A program made the translations under genes and the position numbers. A stretch of 64,000 bases of DNA from Adiantum capillus-veneris (lineage: Eukaryota; Streptophyta; Polypodiopsida; Polypodiales; Pteridaceae): contig CM043962.1 of the NCBI GenBank assembly GCA_014529385.2, positions 39,738,098 to 39,802,097 on the forward strand, written 5' to 3'. A model generated the notes under the pieces. That model was not told where the DNA came from. It searched no databases and saw nothing but the letters and a program-made list of their open reading frames with translations. Positions 33,011 to 44,250 of this stretch are shown here, piece after piece (the first letter of the stretch is position 1; each line of letters starts with the position of its first letter).

Positions 33011-34170
33011 TTGTTTTTTGAACAATTTTAATAGGGGAAATTAGTAAATGGAATTCAAATGCTTCCATATAATTATAAGTGGTTAATTAGGTGTTCAATA
33101 ACCCGTGATAATTAGGACAAGTTCAGAAAGTTAATTTAGCTAATTATTTTAGCTAAAATACCATGTTTTTTGAGCAATTTTAATAGGGGAAATTAGTAAA
33201 TGGAATTCAAATGCTTGCATATAATTATCAGTCGTTAATTAGGTGTTCAATAAACCATGATAATTAGGAAAAGTTCAGAAAGTTAATTTAGCTAATTATT
33301 TTAGCTAAAATACCCAGGTTTTTTTTAGCAATTTTAATAGGGAAAATTAGTAAATGGAATTAAAATGCTTCCATATAATTATCAGTGGTTATTAAGTGTT
33401 CAAGTACCTGTGATAATTAGGAGATGTTCAGAAAGTTAACTTAGCTAATTACTTTAGCTAAAATACTCTATTTTTTGAGAAATTTTAATAGGTGAAATTA
33501 GTAAATGGAATGTAAACACTTCTAGATAATTATCAGTGGTTAATTAAGTGTTCAAGAACCCGTGATAATTAGGAGAAGTTCATAAATTTAATTTAGCTAA
33601 TTATTTTAGCTAAAATACCCTGTTTTTTGAGCAATTTTAATAGGGGAAATTAGTAAATGGAATTCAAATGCTCTTGTATAATTATCAGTGGTTAATTAAG
33701 TGTTCAAGTACCTGTGATAATTAGGAGAAGTTCAGAAAGTCAATTTAGCTAATTACTTTAGCTAAAATACTCTGTTTCTTAAGCAATTTTAATAGGAAAA
33801 ATTAGTAAATAAAATTTAAACACATCCATATAATTATCAGTGGTTAATTAGGTGTTTAAAAACTCATGAAAATTAGGAGAAGTTTAGGAAATTAAATTAG
33901 CTAATTACTTTAGCTAAAATACCCTGTTTTTTGAGCAATTTAAATAGAGGAAATTAGTAAATGGAATTCAAATGTTGTCATATAATTATCAAGGATTAAT
34001 AGGTGTTCAGAAACTCGTGATAATTAGGAGAAATTCAAAAAATTAATCTAGCTAATTACTTTAGCTAAAATACCCTGTTTTATGAGAAATTTAAATAGGG
34101 GAAATTAGAAAATAGATTTAAATTGAATTGAGATCTTTATCAAAGGTTTATTAGACCTCAAGGAACCTGT
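33011..34170 (+). repeat. Eight tandem units of about 152 bp in the D 3' LTR
   Basis: Same array, order and unit number as in the 5' LTR, with scattered substitutions. Confidence 0.9.
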
Positions 34171-34543
34171 GGTAATTATGCTACCATTAGAAAATTAGTT
34201 TAATTATATATCCCAGTAAAATTACTCAAATTCTTGGGAAGAATAAAAAAGGGAAATATAGTAAAGTTAATAGAAACCCTTTGATATCAATACCAGAGAA
34301 GGAATATACCTTTGGGAAATCTATTATAATTATCCTAACCTTAGAAAAATAGTTTAGGTACGTATTTTGGTCAAAAGTAACCAATTTTTGTATATAATGG
34401 ATAAGAAAAATTAAGAAATAAAATTATCTAAGTGCCAAAGAATTAACCGAGGTCCAAAACCCTTATTTTTGGGTAAACAAGGAAAAATAAATTTTATTCA
34501 ATAAATCCTCTAATGGATTAAGTCTTTTTATAAGGCTGCCGAA

Positions 34544-34756
34544 ATGGCTCCCAAGAGAACCAGGGGGAACCCTTTGACGGAAGATGAAGATGTTAGTAAC
34601 AAACGAAACAAAGCAACTAACGACCATGAAGCAGGGCCTAGCCATAGGCCAACAGAGAAGAGTTTACGGGCACCTGCCCCACAACAGATGGACGACCAGT
34701 CCCAGGTGGATTTCAATTATGCCATTAATAAACTTTTAGATTTCAGTTCAAGTTAA
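34544..34756 (+). CDS. LTR-embedded ORF (D, 3' LTR)
   Basis: The second copy of the 70-codon ORF differs from the 5' copy by one residue (PTEKSL for PTEESL). Because 3' LTR sequence follows the polyadenylation side, this copy is probably not expressed as gag; it is the template for the next 5' LTR. Confidence 0.4.
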   Translation: MAPKRTRGNPLTEDEDVSNKRNKATNDHEAGPSHRPTEKSLRAPAPQQMDDQSQVDFNYAINKLLDFSSS

Positions 34757-34834
34757 GCATTGCATACGTAAGGTTAGGGAGAAAAAAACTGGCTGTAAAT
34801 GGAAGGTAACTTCCACGAAACCCACGAGCAATGA

Positions 34835-35449
34835 TTGTAATTAGGAAAGGACTGATTGGGTTATGATTGGTTGAAATAGGAAAGAAATGTTTGGCCATCC
34901 TTAAGACAGCTTGTCTCAAGACACCTCTGATTCCTTGGAAATATTTTACTCCAGGTAATGAGTAATGATGGAGATACCATCATGGAGGAGTCGGTTACCT
35001 CGGCACGTGTGGAGTCTTTACCCCGTGCTTGTTTATGTTTATGGATAGTACTTTTGAGTTTATCCTAGAGGAACCGCCCGGTTGTATGGGCAACTGGTTT
35101 TGGCGTATGGGCGCCCGGACTTTGGGTGAAGACTTTTTCCACCCCGGTTATATAAATAAGGAATGGGTGCCGTTTTTCACCCTTGTATAGGTGGTCTTGA
35201 GACAAGTTAGTTGTAAATAATGAGCATGCAAGAGAGCTACAAAAGACAAGCACAAAGCACACAGAGATGGAAAGCTTCTTCTTCTTCTTTACAAAAAAGA
35301 GAGTACAAAATGACTAAGTGCTAAAGCTGAAAAGTAGCACATATGTACATGCGGTCACTAAGTGTGAACTCGCTAGAAGCGTACTAGGCTGGCACTATAA
35401 GTGTAGTCCAGCTGTAGAATCACTGGCAGAGATCCTCCGTGTCGGTCAC
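34835..35449. other. 615-bp block present only in the D 3' LTR
   Basis: The 5' LTR reads gcaatga-ctaacg at this point. The block starts TGTAATTAGG near its left edge, has a TATA-like ggttatataaataagg at about 35146-35161 and a leader-like stretch after it. It resembles a solo LTR, but I could not find clean matching TSDs. A deletion from the 5' LTR is the other explanation. Confidence 0.55.
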
Positions 35450-36145
35450 CTAACGTGCCAGTGAGTAAATTCCGTAAGCGGCCAAGACCCGTAGTGGATG
35501 CCAGCTCAAGGTGTAGAGCTCGACATCTCAACATTAGTACTAGTCAGTGATACCTTAAAATGACAGTACCTTGTCTTAAGTTTAAAGATGTCTGTTTTCT
35601 GAAAGAATGCTTTCAATGCTGTTTTCAAAGGTTGTCTTAAGGATATGCAGTTTGAAAAGTTAAAAAAGAATCATTATTTTAATTGTGGAATGAATGTGGT
35701 AGTAATTAAACAACAATAGAATCATGTGTGAATGCGGGGTGGTAAGTTGGGATTGACTAAGGTTGTCAATCATGGACGGGTGGACCTGATTAGTCAGGTA
35801 ACTATCCATTCCCGCGCACTAAAACGATTAGAAACTTCTTCACTTGGACAAGGAATCCACCAGCGGCTGTGCCCTCACATATGCTAGAGGGAAAAAAGCG
35901 TTGGCTAAGGAAACCTTAATCTAAAGGATGAAGATTTAGGGCCGGAATTTATTTTTTTCTAGGGTCCCGTTTCCACTGCGAGACAGGACTAGGTCTCTTC
36001 TAGGGCTATAAACCTAAACCATTGTCAATGGTAAGGGTGAATTCCCTAGAACTTTTTTTTTTTAAAGACTTTGACCTTAGTAGGCCTAGAGACCTGTCAA
36101 AGGTTCCATCCCGCTTTTGGTGTCGGCGGGTTTGGAGACCTTAGA

Positions 36146-37499
36146 CTCTCACTGACCCCCTTGCAGGCTCCTTCTTCATGGGATTGACTACGTGCTTCCA
36201 TTGCCTCTTTAACTTGGGACACATCTCCATGAGTTGCCCAAAGGTAACATCAGCCTTTCTACCCACCAAATCAGCCCTTAAACTATAATTTGGTTGCCCT
36301 TCTCCCAAAGGAAAGTCGGATGCATTGTAATGTTTCCTGGGCTTTCTCTTCTTCTTCTCTTTACCTGTACCTATTTCAACCTGTTTCCCTCTTTTATGGC
36401 TGGGACTTGCATCACTCATGTCATGATCTCTTATAACCCTCTTACCTACAAGCATGACCATAGCTCCCAAATCATCCTCTTTCTTCTCCAAATGAATTAT
36501 GCTTACCACTTTTGTTTTGCCCTTCTCTTCTGCTGTCAATCCACTTGGTCCTGCTTCCCCTTTAATCTCAATACCATAATCTTGAGCTTGAGAAGGAATT
36601 TGTGGAGGAAGAGGAAACATGTCGCTACCCATTCTCTTTGGCTTGTCACATTGAGGGCTTTTATGACCCCATTCACCACAATTGTAGCATTGAAACATAT
36701 ACTCTCTTCCAGCCATGTCTCTTCCTCTACCACCTGTATAACCCTCATTGCTTCCATAACCACGTCCATATCCATAACTTTGACCTCTTCCACCTCCCAT
36801 CATATGCACACTAAGATTCTTCATAAGACCTACAACCTCTTGCATCTCCTTGCGAAAGGCATTCACATCATGAGAAGCTTGTTGATCATAACCTGGCTCC
36901 CTGATGAGGACCCTTGGTTGCTCTACCGCTTTCACTTCAAGCTTTGGCTCGACATTGATTCCAAGTTGATGAAGACGCTCTGCTTTCCACTCTTTATTCT
37001 TTGCAATTTCAACTGCCTCCTCAAAGGTCCTTGGCTGCTTAAGCTCTACCTTCAAGCGTAGGTTACTCCTCAAGCTTGCAAGAAACCTGTCCTTCTTCAA
37101 CATGGCTGGAGGAATTTCAGCCCCCAAAGATGTACACCACTTTGCCCATAACGCATTGAATGCCTTGACAAAGTCTTCTATGGTTTGGCCTTCATCTTGT
37201 ACTAAGCCTTGAATAGAGTGCCATACCTTTTGTGGGTCTTCCACCTGTTGAAAGTGTGTAAGGAAAGCATGCCTTACCATTTCATAAGTCATAACTTGAG
37301 GAGGTTGGGATGATTGTAGCTCCTTTTCGTAGCCTTCCAACCATTCCCTAGCATCTCCCTTCAAACAAAAGTAGAAGATTCGTAGCACCAACGCTGGGTC
37401 TTGCTTGTCAGCAAGAAGGCAAGCAAACTCCATTCTCTCAATGAAAGCTTTGGAACTTTCATTTTATTTCCCACTAAACTCCGGAAAATTAAACGCCAT
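36146..37499 (-). pseudogene. gag: Gag (C)
   Basis: The minus-strand ATG is at 37499 (MAFNFPEFSG), with an in-frame TAA after 11 codons; the frame then runs open to the D insertion. The gag core reads ALVLRIFYFCLKGDAREWLE, then LTHFQQVEDPQKVWHSIQ and PPAMLKKDRFLASLRSNLRL. A Gly/Tyr/Arg-rich stretch (GRGQSYGYGRGYG) precedes the zinc knuckle CYNCGEWGHKSPQC. A basic region (GKEKKKRKPRKHYN) leads to the protease. The frame would continue into the pol stretch at 23638 if D were absent. Confidence 0.9.
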
Positions 37500-37545
37500 G
37501 TCTTCAAAACCTGTAAACTGAAGGTAACTTGAAGCGATTCCTCGG

Positions 37546-37563
37546 TGGCGGGCACCAAAACAC
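37546..37563 (-). promoter_or_regulatory. Candidate primer-binding region (C)
   Basis: Just inside the 5' LTR the minus strand reads GTGTTTTGGTGCCCGCC. TGG near the LTR fits a tRNA CCA end, but I do not recognise the tRNA. Confidence 0.3.
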
Positions 37564-38435
37564 TGTTGGAAAACAAGCAAACTGAAACACCTCTATAGTG
37601 ATTTCACCCAAGAGCGTTGAAAGAGAACTACAAGACACCAAAAGCTTCTCAAAATCCTTTTGAAACACCACAAGTCCAATAGGAGTAGACCCTTGGGAAT
37701 TTACTAGCCGTCGCCCACCCAAGAGACTATGTCACATAGAAGCAAAACCCTGCCAAAGCATGGATTTACAGCACACGCCGACCAATGCATATGAAGACAA
37801 GAGCCTCTCCTTTCACAATCAAACATCACAAACCCACAACTTCAACATCAATTCCACAATTCATAAATACATGCCCTCCGAATCTGTCTACACACAATTT
37901 GCCACTAGGCTGCCATAGCCATAACCCTGTAGAGAACTCGTCGTAACCTGATGAGCACAACTCCAATTGGGGCACTTTAAAGCTTCAGAGAAAACTTGAA
38001 AAATGACTGGAAAGAAATCTGAAGATGACTAAAATTGATTCCATACGTCCCCATGAGCAAAATTGACGCGAACAGAGAGTTGTCCCAACACGACTACACG
38101 TAGAGAAGGCTAGTCGGGGCAGAAAACTGCATCCAAGAGCACCAAGGAGACAGAACGAGCTAAAACCTGAAAATTTATGATCTTTGGCTGAACTTTTTTA
38201 GTTTGTACATGAGTTTAAGTTATATACAAGGCTCACTTCAAAAAACTCACTCACGGGCACTTACAGTAGCCCGACAGCTGTCACTATACTAGCGACTTGC
38301 AGTGCATGTACATGTGCTTGCTAAAGCAAGCTAAAAAAACCCACAAAAAGAAAGCCCACACGCCCTTTTGACATCGGGCGTCATGTCCGTATGTACAAAT
38401 TTACAAAAAATGGGGTGTCAGAAATGCGCCCAACA
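37564..38435 (-). repeat. 5' LTR of C
   Basis: 872 bp; on the plus strand it begins tgttgga and ends CCCAACA before TSD ACGC. On the minus strand a TATA box (cttgtatataactt) lies near 38219-38232, about 210 bp into the LTR. Confidence 0.9.
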
Positions 38436-39757
38436 ACGCCTATAGTCATCTTGGTCAAAAGGGTAGGCTTGTGCAATGGGAGAAGTGCTCTCTACTAAGT
38501 ATGGGTCAGTCGTGGTCAAGAGATGTATCAGCCATTCTAACTCCTTGAAATTCCTCACATGCTAGCGTACCTACCAAATCCCATTCACATGCAAGCACCG
38601 GAAAGACCATGTGAAACATTTGTGAAAAGTAACAAGGGTACCTCTCACCCAAGGTAGGAGTAGATGACTCTAGCGTATTAGCCATATCTGTACACACAAA
38701 TAGATGATAGTTAGAGTGTAAATATTACAAGGGTCTTGTTCTTGTGCATAATGATTTTGTATTATGGCTCTTTCTCTTTTACTTTTTTATCTTGTTTTTG
38801 TGAGTATAAGGCTTTATATATACATTCCCTAAGATTGGAGATTAAGAGGTCACGGAGGAAGGTTGAGAGGGAAGCAAGTGAATGATGGATGTCAGCAAAC
38901 ACTCCCCCCTTCCTTGGGTAGATCATACCTTTTGGAATGATGTCGTCACCTTTTGAAACCAATTGTTCCAAGTTGTTATGGGTGAAGGATTTAACCAATA
39001 GTTTTCGACCACCCTATGTGTTTCATCTAGTTTTGCAAGGGTGGTAAGGTACTCTCCCATGATTTTATTTGCAAAATTGTTGTAGGTGGTGAACTTACAA
39101 TGGGAGGTGCAAACTCTTTTTTGCTTGTATGGATATGTACAATGGTAGGTGGAGGTTGTGGTGAAGCTTCTATTTTTGTATAGGAACTACACAAAGAGCA
39201 AGAAGCTTCATTTGATTTCGATGTTCCTGAGCTAGGTGGAATAAATCGTTCTTTCTTTGATACCCAAACTAGCTCGGGAGCAGGTGTGTAGCATTCCGTG
39301 ATTTTTTTCTTTCCGCGATCTTCAATTTGTTTTGGAGCCATAGGATTGAGCTCACATGGGCCCGGTGACAAGTAAGAGCACAATTTATGTTTTGTCACCC
39401 AGATTTGATCATTTCCTTCATAGTAGCCTTGGGCTTCCAATAGTTTTTTAGGAATCCAACGCAACGTTTCTTTACATTTCTTGGGGCGAATGGGACGTCT
39501 CTTACCAGGCGCCTGTCTTTTAGCACTGGCTATGGTTGCTAAAGAAGCTTTAGGGACTCACTTGTATGTTTTCTTTGTTATATTGTGATGGTTCTTGTGT
39601 GTCTCAAGCTTTATTTCAGCTACATCAGTTGAAGCTCTAGAGAGTTGGGCTATGGGGACATATGGCTCAACCTCTTGGCATGCAATGTTTTGGGTTTTAT
39701 TTCCTTAAGAGGCAATATCTAAGGGACTATGGCTTGAGTGGCAAGGCTAAGAGTTGG
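38436..39757 (-). mobile_element. Family A copy A3, internal part
   Basis: It continues the A3 sequence interrupted at 18786. It covers the LTR start (38901, with polypurine tract at 38902-38915), and the region upstream back to the second-retropepsin tail, where the E1 LTR starts at 39758. The rest of A3 lies beyond E1 and E2, outside the window. Confidence 0.85.
39027..39757 (-). pseudogene. Basic W-V-P-K region (A3)
   Basis: The minus-strand frame 39464-39027 reads RWIPKKLLEAQGYYEGNDQ, then IWVTKHK and VWVSKKERF, so two of the W-V-P-K words are changed. Upstream it reads straight through the codon that is TAA in A1 (PKKCKETLRWIPK). Earlier a TGA replaces the Trp of the first motif. The copies together indicate an original single long frame. 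Confidence 0.55.
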
Positions 39758-40649
39758 TGTTAGCAGTGGAGTGGCGGCTACACTCAACTGAAGACTGGCG
39801 GAATACACAAAGAAAGAAATCATATGTAGTTATTCTCTGATTAAGAAAACCTATAATTTCATTTGTAAATACTTGGGGCTTATAGAAGTTTTCAATTTTG
39901 TATATTATTTTTGCCATTAGACTGAGTAGGATTTGACTTTGGAACCTTAATGAAAGAACCCTTTTTTTGTTGATTGGATGAAGTGTCTATGAGAAGCGTA
40001 TTCTGTGTACGAGAGAGAGTGAGACTTTATCTTGACGCTATGGCACACTGGTGGTCAGAATTGAGTGCAGAGAAGTGCAGCGTGTTGCCCCCGAAGAGAG
40101 ATACACGCCAACACCTACATTGCGGGTGTACGGCTTGGCTTTGCAAGATTGAACCGCGAGCTATTTCTAATGATTCGGTAAGCAAACGGTATCTATTTTT
40201 GCATTTCAACATATCCACGCATTCGTATTGAGTAGAGCTACACATTAGACACTTTAGTTTTCAGAAATGACGACCTGCAGAAAAACCTGTCAGACATCCT
40301 ATGTGATTGTGTGTTCGGTGTTTTTGGGTAGGGTTTTGGATCACGGACCTTAGGGAGAGTGGCCTATTGGTGTTAATAGGATATCCCTTAAGTTTTGTAG
40401 CGTTTCGAGAATGTCTGATGGGTATTTGGCTCTTGGAAGCGTTGTAGGAAATCTTCTCCTGTGTATTTTTGAAGGTTGTAACTTAGACATTGGGTAGAGA
40501 CCTCTGTAGGAAGTAGTCAATAGTCGATCGAGTGTAGGTTGACACCCTATGCTTGCTTCCACGTGCCTACGGGTCGAGCTTCGTCCTTAGCTAACAAATC
40601 TTGTTAGGTGAGTTCTCGCTGTGCTGACGTCCCGGCGTACCCGCCAACA
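39758..40649 (+). repeat. 5' LTR of E1
   Basis: 892 bp, TGTTAGCAGTGG to CCGCCAACA, placed exactly between the end of A3 homology and the primer site. A half-copy of the E1 leader palindrome (cagacatcctatgtgattg) is at 40291. No gene inside. Confidence 0.85.
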
Positions 40650-40667
40650 TTGGCGCCACTGTCGGGG
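40650..40667 (+). promoter_or_regulatory. Primer-binding site (E1), Asp-tRNA-like
   Basis: ttggcgccactgtcgggga directly follows the LTR. It resembles the Asp-tRNA complement used by Athila and Tat elements, with a few mismatches. Confidence 0.7.
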
Positions 40668-41156
40668 ACGAAAACCCTAGGTAGGTGACCGAGACTAGTC
40701 CTTGAGAACAGGGATTCTCTGGCTTGCCAGAGTCTTATTTTACATTTAGATAGGATAAGAGGGTGGTGGACTCTCTAGGTCTTAGGAGGAGTCTAGGGAG
40801 CATGTGTATGGCCTAGATCCTTTGACTTAGGTAGTATTAGGTAGGAGAGTAGGAGTTGGAGTGGTTGAGGAGGTGAGAGGAGAGCTTGAGAGTCCATGGG
40901 AGGCCAGGAAGCAACCGAGACACCAAAATCACCATCTCACATGATGAGTAGGAGTAGGGTAAGTAGGATATCATGATTTATGATCTGGAGCACTTCATGC
41001 ATGTTATATTTGCTGTTAGGCTCATCAAAGAGCTGTAAAAGACGATAAATTGTGTTAAGAAGCTGAATTGAAGTCCAAAAGTTTCTGTGAGTATTGCTGA
41101 GAGATCTCCAGAGCATAGGAAAGGCCACTGGCAGAGAAAATTTAAATTTAAAGGTA

Positions 41157-41908
41157 GTAGACATCCTATGTGTAGGATGTCTACAGGGTGATCTGGCAGG
41201 GATTTTGAGAAACTGAGTTGATTAGAGTGTTTAGAAGGTAGGTTTTTCCCTATTTTCACCTGGAAAGTGAAAGATTGACCATATCTTGATAGATTGCGGC
41301 CAAAAGACAGGAATTGCCAGACATCCTACCCAAATTGTGCCAAGGCATAATTTTGAGACCAAAACCATAGGATGTCTTCATGTGCATGATCTACATGATT
41401 TATTGAGTGCATGTGAAAGATTTCATCTCAATTGGGTGAGAAAATTGGAGTTTAAGCAGACTTTAGCATTTTTTACTGAAAAATGCTAGAATAGCTAAGT
41501 TGGGGGTCCTTTTACATTCAAACTCAAATCTAAACACACCAGTGAGCTCAGCACATCAAGGAAAGGCTGTGGACCAAGTTGGGTTACATTTTGTTGCAAA
41601 AGACATCCTACGCGTAGTATGTCTAATGCATGATTAAAAGCCCAAAAATAATATTTAAGACATACCAGGCTCTCATATAGCCTTAGACAAGCCTCCTAGT
41701 CAAGTTTGGTCCAATTTGGAGTTGATTTGACTGGTGAATTAAACAGAACAGACATTAGGCCTCTGAAACAGATTTCTAATCAGTTGACCACCTTATATGT
41801 CCAAACCAAAAAGTAAGAACAGCTGGGAGCTCAGCACATCAAGGGAATTCTACATTGCAAATTTTGGTTGAAACATAGCACAAAAAACATCCTACATGTA
41901 GGATGTCT
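41157..41908 (+). repeat. Repeated palindrome in the E1 leader
   Basis: Full palindromes lie at 41157-41184, 41601-41624 and 41887-41908; the last contains acatcctacatgtaggatgt. Half-sites are at 41319 and 41367. Intervals are 444 and 286 bp. Flanks repeat words such as agctcagcacatcaagg, so they are parts of larger degenerate repeats. The rest of the leader (40668-42316) has no gene. Confidence 0.8.
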
Positions 41909-42316
41909 ATAGGATCATTTTTTGGACAAAATTAAACCGTTGACATACTTGGGGTTTCTAATTGACTTAAGGGTTCCAGAACTTCTTTCAAAAGTGAAAT
42001 TGGACTTTGTTTGACCTTTTGACGGAGCAAAGATGGAATTTAGACTTTACCTCTAGACTGACAAACACTTGGATTGTATCCAGTTCAAGACTAGTGGACT
42101 TAATCAAGAACATCAGAAGTGTATAAAGTACAGTAGTGGTTGAGATTAACCCTCCAGTTGTACCAACCATTACTAAGACTACCTCTAGCGGTTAAATGCT
42201 TTGATTCGATTGCCGAAATTAAACGCTTGTGTACAAGTATATTCAGTAGCAAGGCAAGAAGTTGTGCAGAAACTGATCCCTTGCCAGGTGAGTGGTTTGA
42301 TTTGTGATAAGTAGCA

Positions 42317-43560
42317 TTGCTAAGTTTGATGAATTTAAGATCAGGAAGACACATTTCAAGAGACCAAAAAGAGGCAGGTGATCAGGGTAGCGTAGTATCC
42401 AATGAGGAATATATAACTCAGGCAAGGCTAGATCCATTAGCCCCAATCATTGAGGAAGGTAGTAATATTGACACTTCATCAGATAAGTCATTCTTCATGA
42501 TGGGTAGTCAACAGCCAGGAGGTTTCTCCGGTGAAGGACTAATGCTAGGAGGAAGTACCTCCCAAAACCCTTTGAACAATGCCAAGTTCACTATAATCTT
42601 CTTAGAAGGAAAAAACTCTTGGGGAGCCCTAGTTTATGCTGACTATCGGGGACGCAAGTGTATTTGTATAGAGGAATGGCCTTCTCAGAGACTAGAGATA
42701 ATTCAAGTCTATGATGATGGAGATAGACTCCGGGATGAAAAGGGGAACCACTATCTGATAGTTAGCAACCCGGAGGATTACAACAGGTATGGAGATAATG
42801 TGGCAAAGGGAAAAATGGTCTCAAAAACTCAAGAGCCGCCTCCTAAAATTGATCGACTTGGAGCTCTTTTTATGTACGTTAAAAAAACAACCAGAGTCTC
42901 TACCTATAATGAGAATGTGGGAATTTACAAGCATAAGAGAGAGGGAGTGGTATCTTATTTTCGATGCAAAGAACCCTACCCAAATGAATTGAGCAATGAC
43001 AAGGTTCTTTACTTGTTCTCTTATGAAACTTCTATGGGGAAGGATATCATTTTTGTTGACAGGTACGGGCGAGAATACAAATGAATTCTGCTCGAGGAGG
43101 TAGATAAGGCAACAGTTCCAGAAACCTCAACATATGCCCCCGAAGAAGTACCAAGGTCCACCTATACCCCTAGCAAGTCCACAAATCCATTTTCAGAGGA
43201 ATATGACGCAACATCACATTCTAACCACCAGCAGACGTTCAACTACTAGAACCAACAAGCAACCCAACCATCATTGCAGGCATGGCTTCAACAAAGTGCG
43301 ACATTAGAACAAGACCAAAACAGAGGTGGTCATTCAGTCGTACAAGGGCTAAGAGGTTTACAAGAACCACCACACTATTCACAGTATCAAGGTGAGAGTA
43401 AGCCAAAAACTCAAGAGTCGCCAGAGTCCAAAAGAGAACCCATAGAACCAGTTTGAAGAGATGAACCACCTCTTGCAAGAACCGTCAGAAATTATGGCTT
43501 AGGAGCACCTCTGGGAGAGGAACCCTCCCACTACCGAAGGCCAAAGGATGTATATCGAGT
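42317..43560 (+). pseudogene. N-terminal ORF ahead of gag (E1)
   Basis: The frame starts with a MNLRSGRHISRDQ-like stretch and holds a compact region with KFTIIFLEGKNSWGALVYAD, YFRCKEPYPNELSNDKVLY and DIIFVDRYGREYK. Three in-frame stops (43082, 43246, 43454) and a frameshift near 43560 separate it from gag. E2 has the matching ORF (56178-56708). No known domain is recognised. It might be the start of gag or a separate protein. Confidence 0.6.
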
Positions 43561-43569
43561 AGGACTCAG

Positions 43570-44250
43570 GTGAAAAAATGGGTAAACAAGAAATACACGG
43601 GAATCCCAGATCCTAGGGATCATGTAGCAGCCTTCGTGTGTGTAATTAGAGTTGAAGAAGTTTTGGACTTCCCTACTCAATTTGCAGGGTTTGGACTTAC
43701 CCTAGAAGAGGATGCCGCCACTTGGTTTGACTCTGCGGAGCGTAGAGATTTTGAGTGTATGGAGGAGGTTTTTGACGAGTTTATTGAGGAATTATCACAA
43801 AGGGGGATTGCTCATAATACAGTCTCACAAATCCATAAATTCAAACAGAAAGAAGGGGAATCTGTGCGAAAGGCAGCCCTACAACTAAAAAGATATGTGA
43901 AGTTCTGCCCGGTGGAGGAACTACCAACCCAGCCCCGACTTATGCTTATATTTATTCAAGGTCTGAGAAACACAGATCTCCAGAAAGACTTACATATGAA
44001 GAGGAGCACAACGTTAAATGAGTTAACTAAGGAATCTCTTTACCTTGTAGACAATTGTGCGGTCTACAAGGAGGGTGAATTCAAGGATCTTGATGATGAT
44101 TCATCCTCACAACAAAGTGGAAGCAAGTCCGCTAAGACAACACCAAGAGGAGAAGTAGTTGTAAGCCAGGAGCATCTTGTGGAAGAAGTGCTAAAAAAAA
44201 TGAATATGTATGCCAAGCCTCAGGCTAAGCAGCCGAAGTGGTGCAATTGA
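43570..44250 (+). pseudogene. gag: Gag capsid region (E1)
   Basis: The frame reads VKKWVNKKYTGIPDPRDHVA, FGLTLEEDAATWFDSAER, FIEELSQRGIAHNTVSQI and LMLIFIQGLRNTDLQKDLHM, matching E2 gag (YEGFGLTLEGIALNWF, SKRGIKHNTVSQIYAFKQ). The A-x-x-W-F and L-x-x-x-F-I-x-G-L words are usual for gypsy capsid domains. It ends with a stop before the nucleocapsid. Confidence 0.8.

Larger units (their letters stand above)
23639..36145 (+). mobile_element. Ty3/gypsy chromovirus D with 3.5-4 kb LTRs
   Basis: D is complete from LTR to LTR and sits inside C in the opposite orientation. LTRs start TGTAAGG; the 5' LTR ends CCTTACA and the 3' LTR CCTTAGA. The primer site fits initiator-Met tRNA. It encodes gag, retropepsin, reverse transcriptase, RNase H, integrase and a chromodomain, the Tekay-like layout. 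An in-frame stop in gag, a deletion between reverse transcriptase and RNase H, and an inverted integrase segment inactivate it. Confidence 0.9.
32088..36145 (+). repeat. 3' LTR of D, 4058 bp
   Basis: It matches the 5' LTR closely, including the tandem units and the 70-codon ORF. It is about 600 bp longer because of one block (34835-35449). It ends CCTTAGA instead of CCTTACA, a one-base change at the terminus, followed by TSD CTCTC. Confidence 0.95.
18787..38435 (-). mobile_element. Ty3/gypsy element C, Tat-like with two RNase H domains
   Basis: C is complete, with both LTRs (871 and 872 bp, ends TGTTGGG and CCCAACA on the 3' copy) and a 4-bp TSD. Coding runs right to left: gag (37499-36146), then chromovirus D inserted in frame, then protease, reverse transcriptase, RNase H, a second RNase H and integrase without chromodomain. 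The reading frame on the two sides of D is the same, so gag and pol were one polyprotein. Nonsense codons and a frameshift inactivate it. Confidence 0.9.

Noticed and set aside
39974-40231. 85-codon ORF in the E1 LTR
   Set aside because: Nothing comparable is seen in the E2 LTR, no recognisable motif, and equal-length frames occur on the opposite strand.
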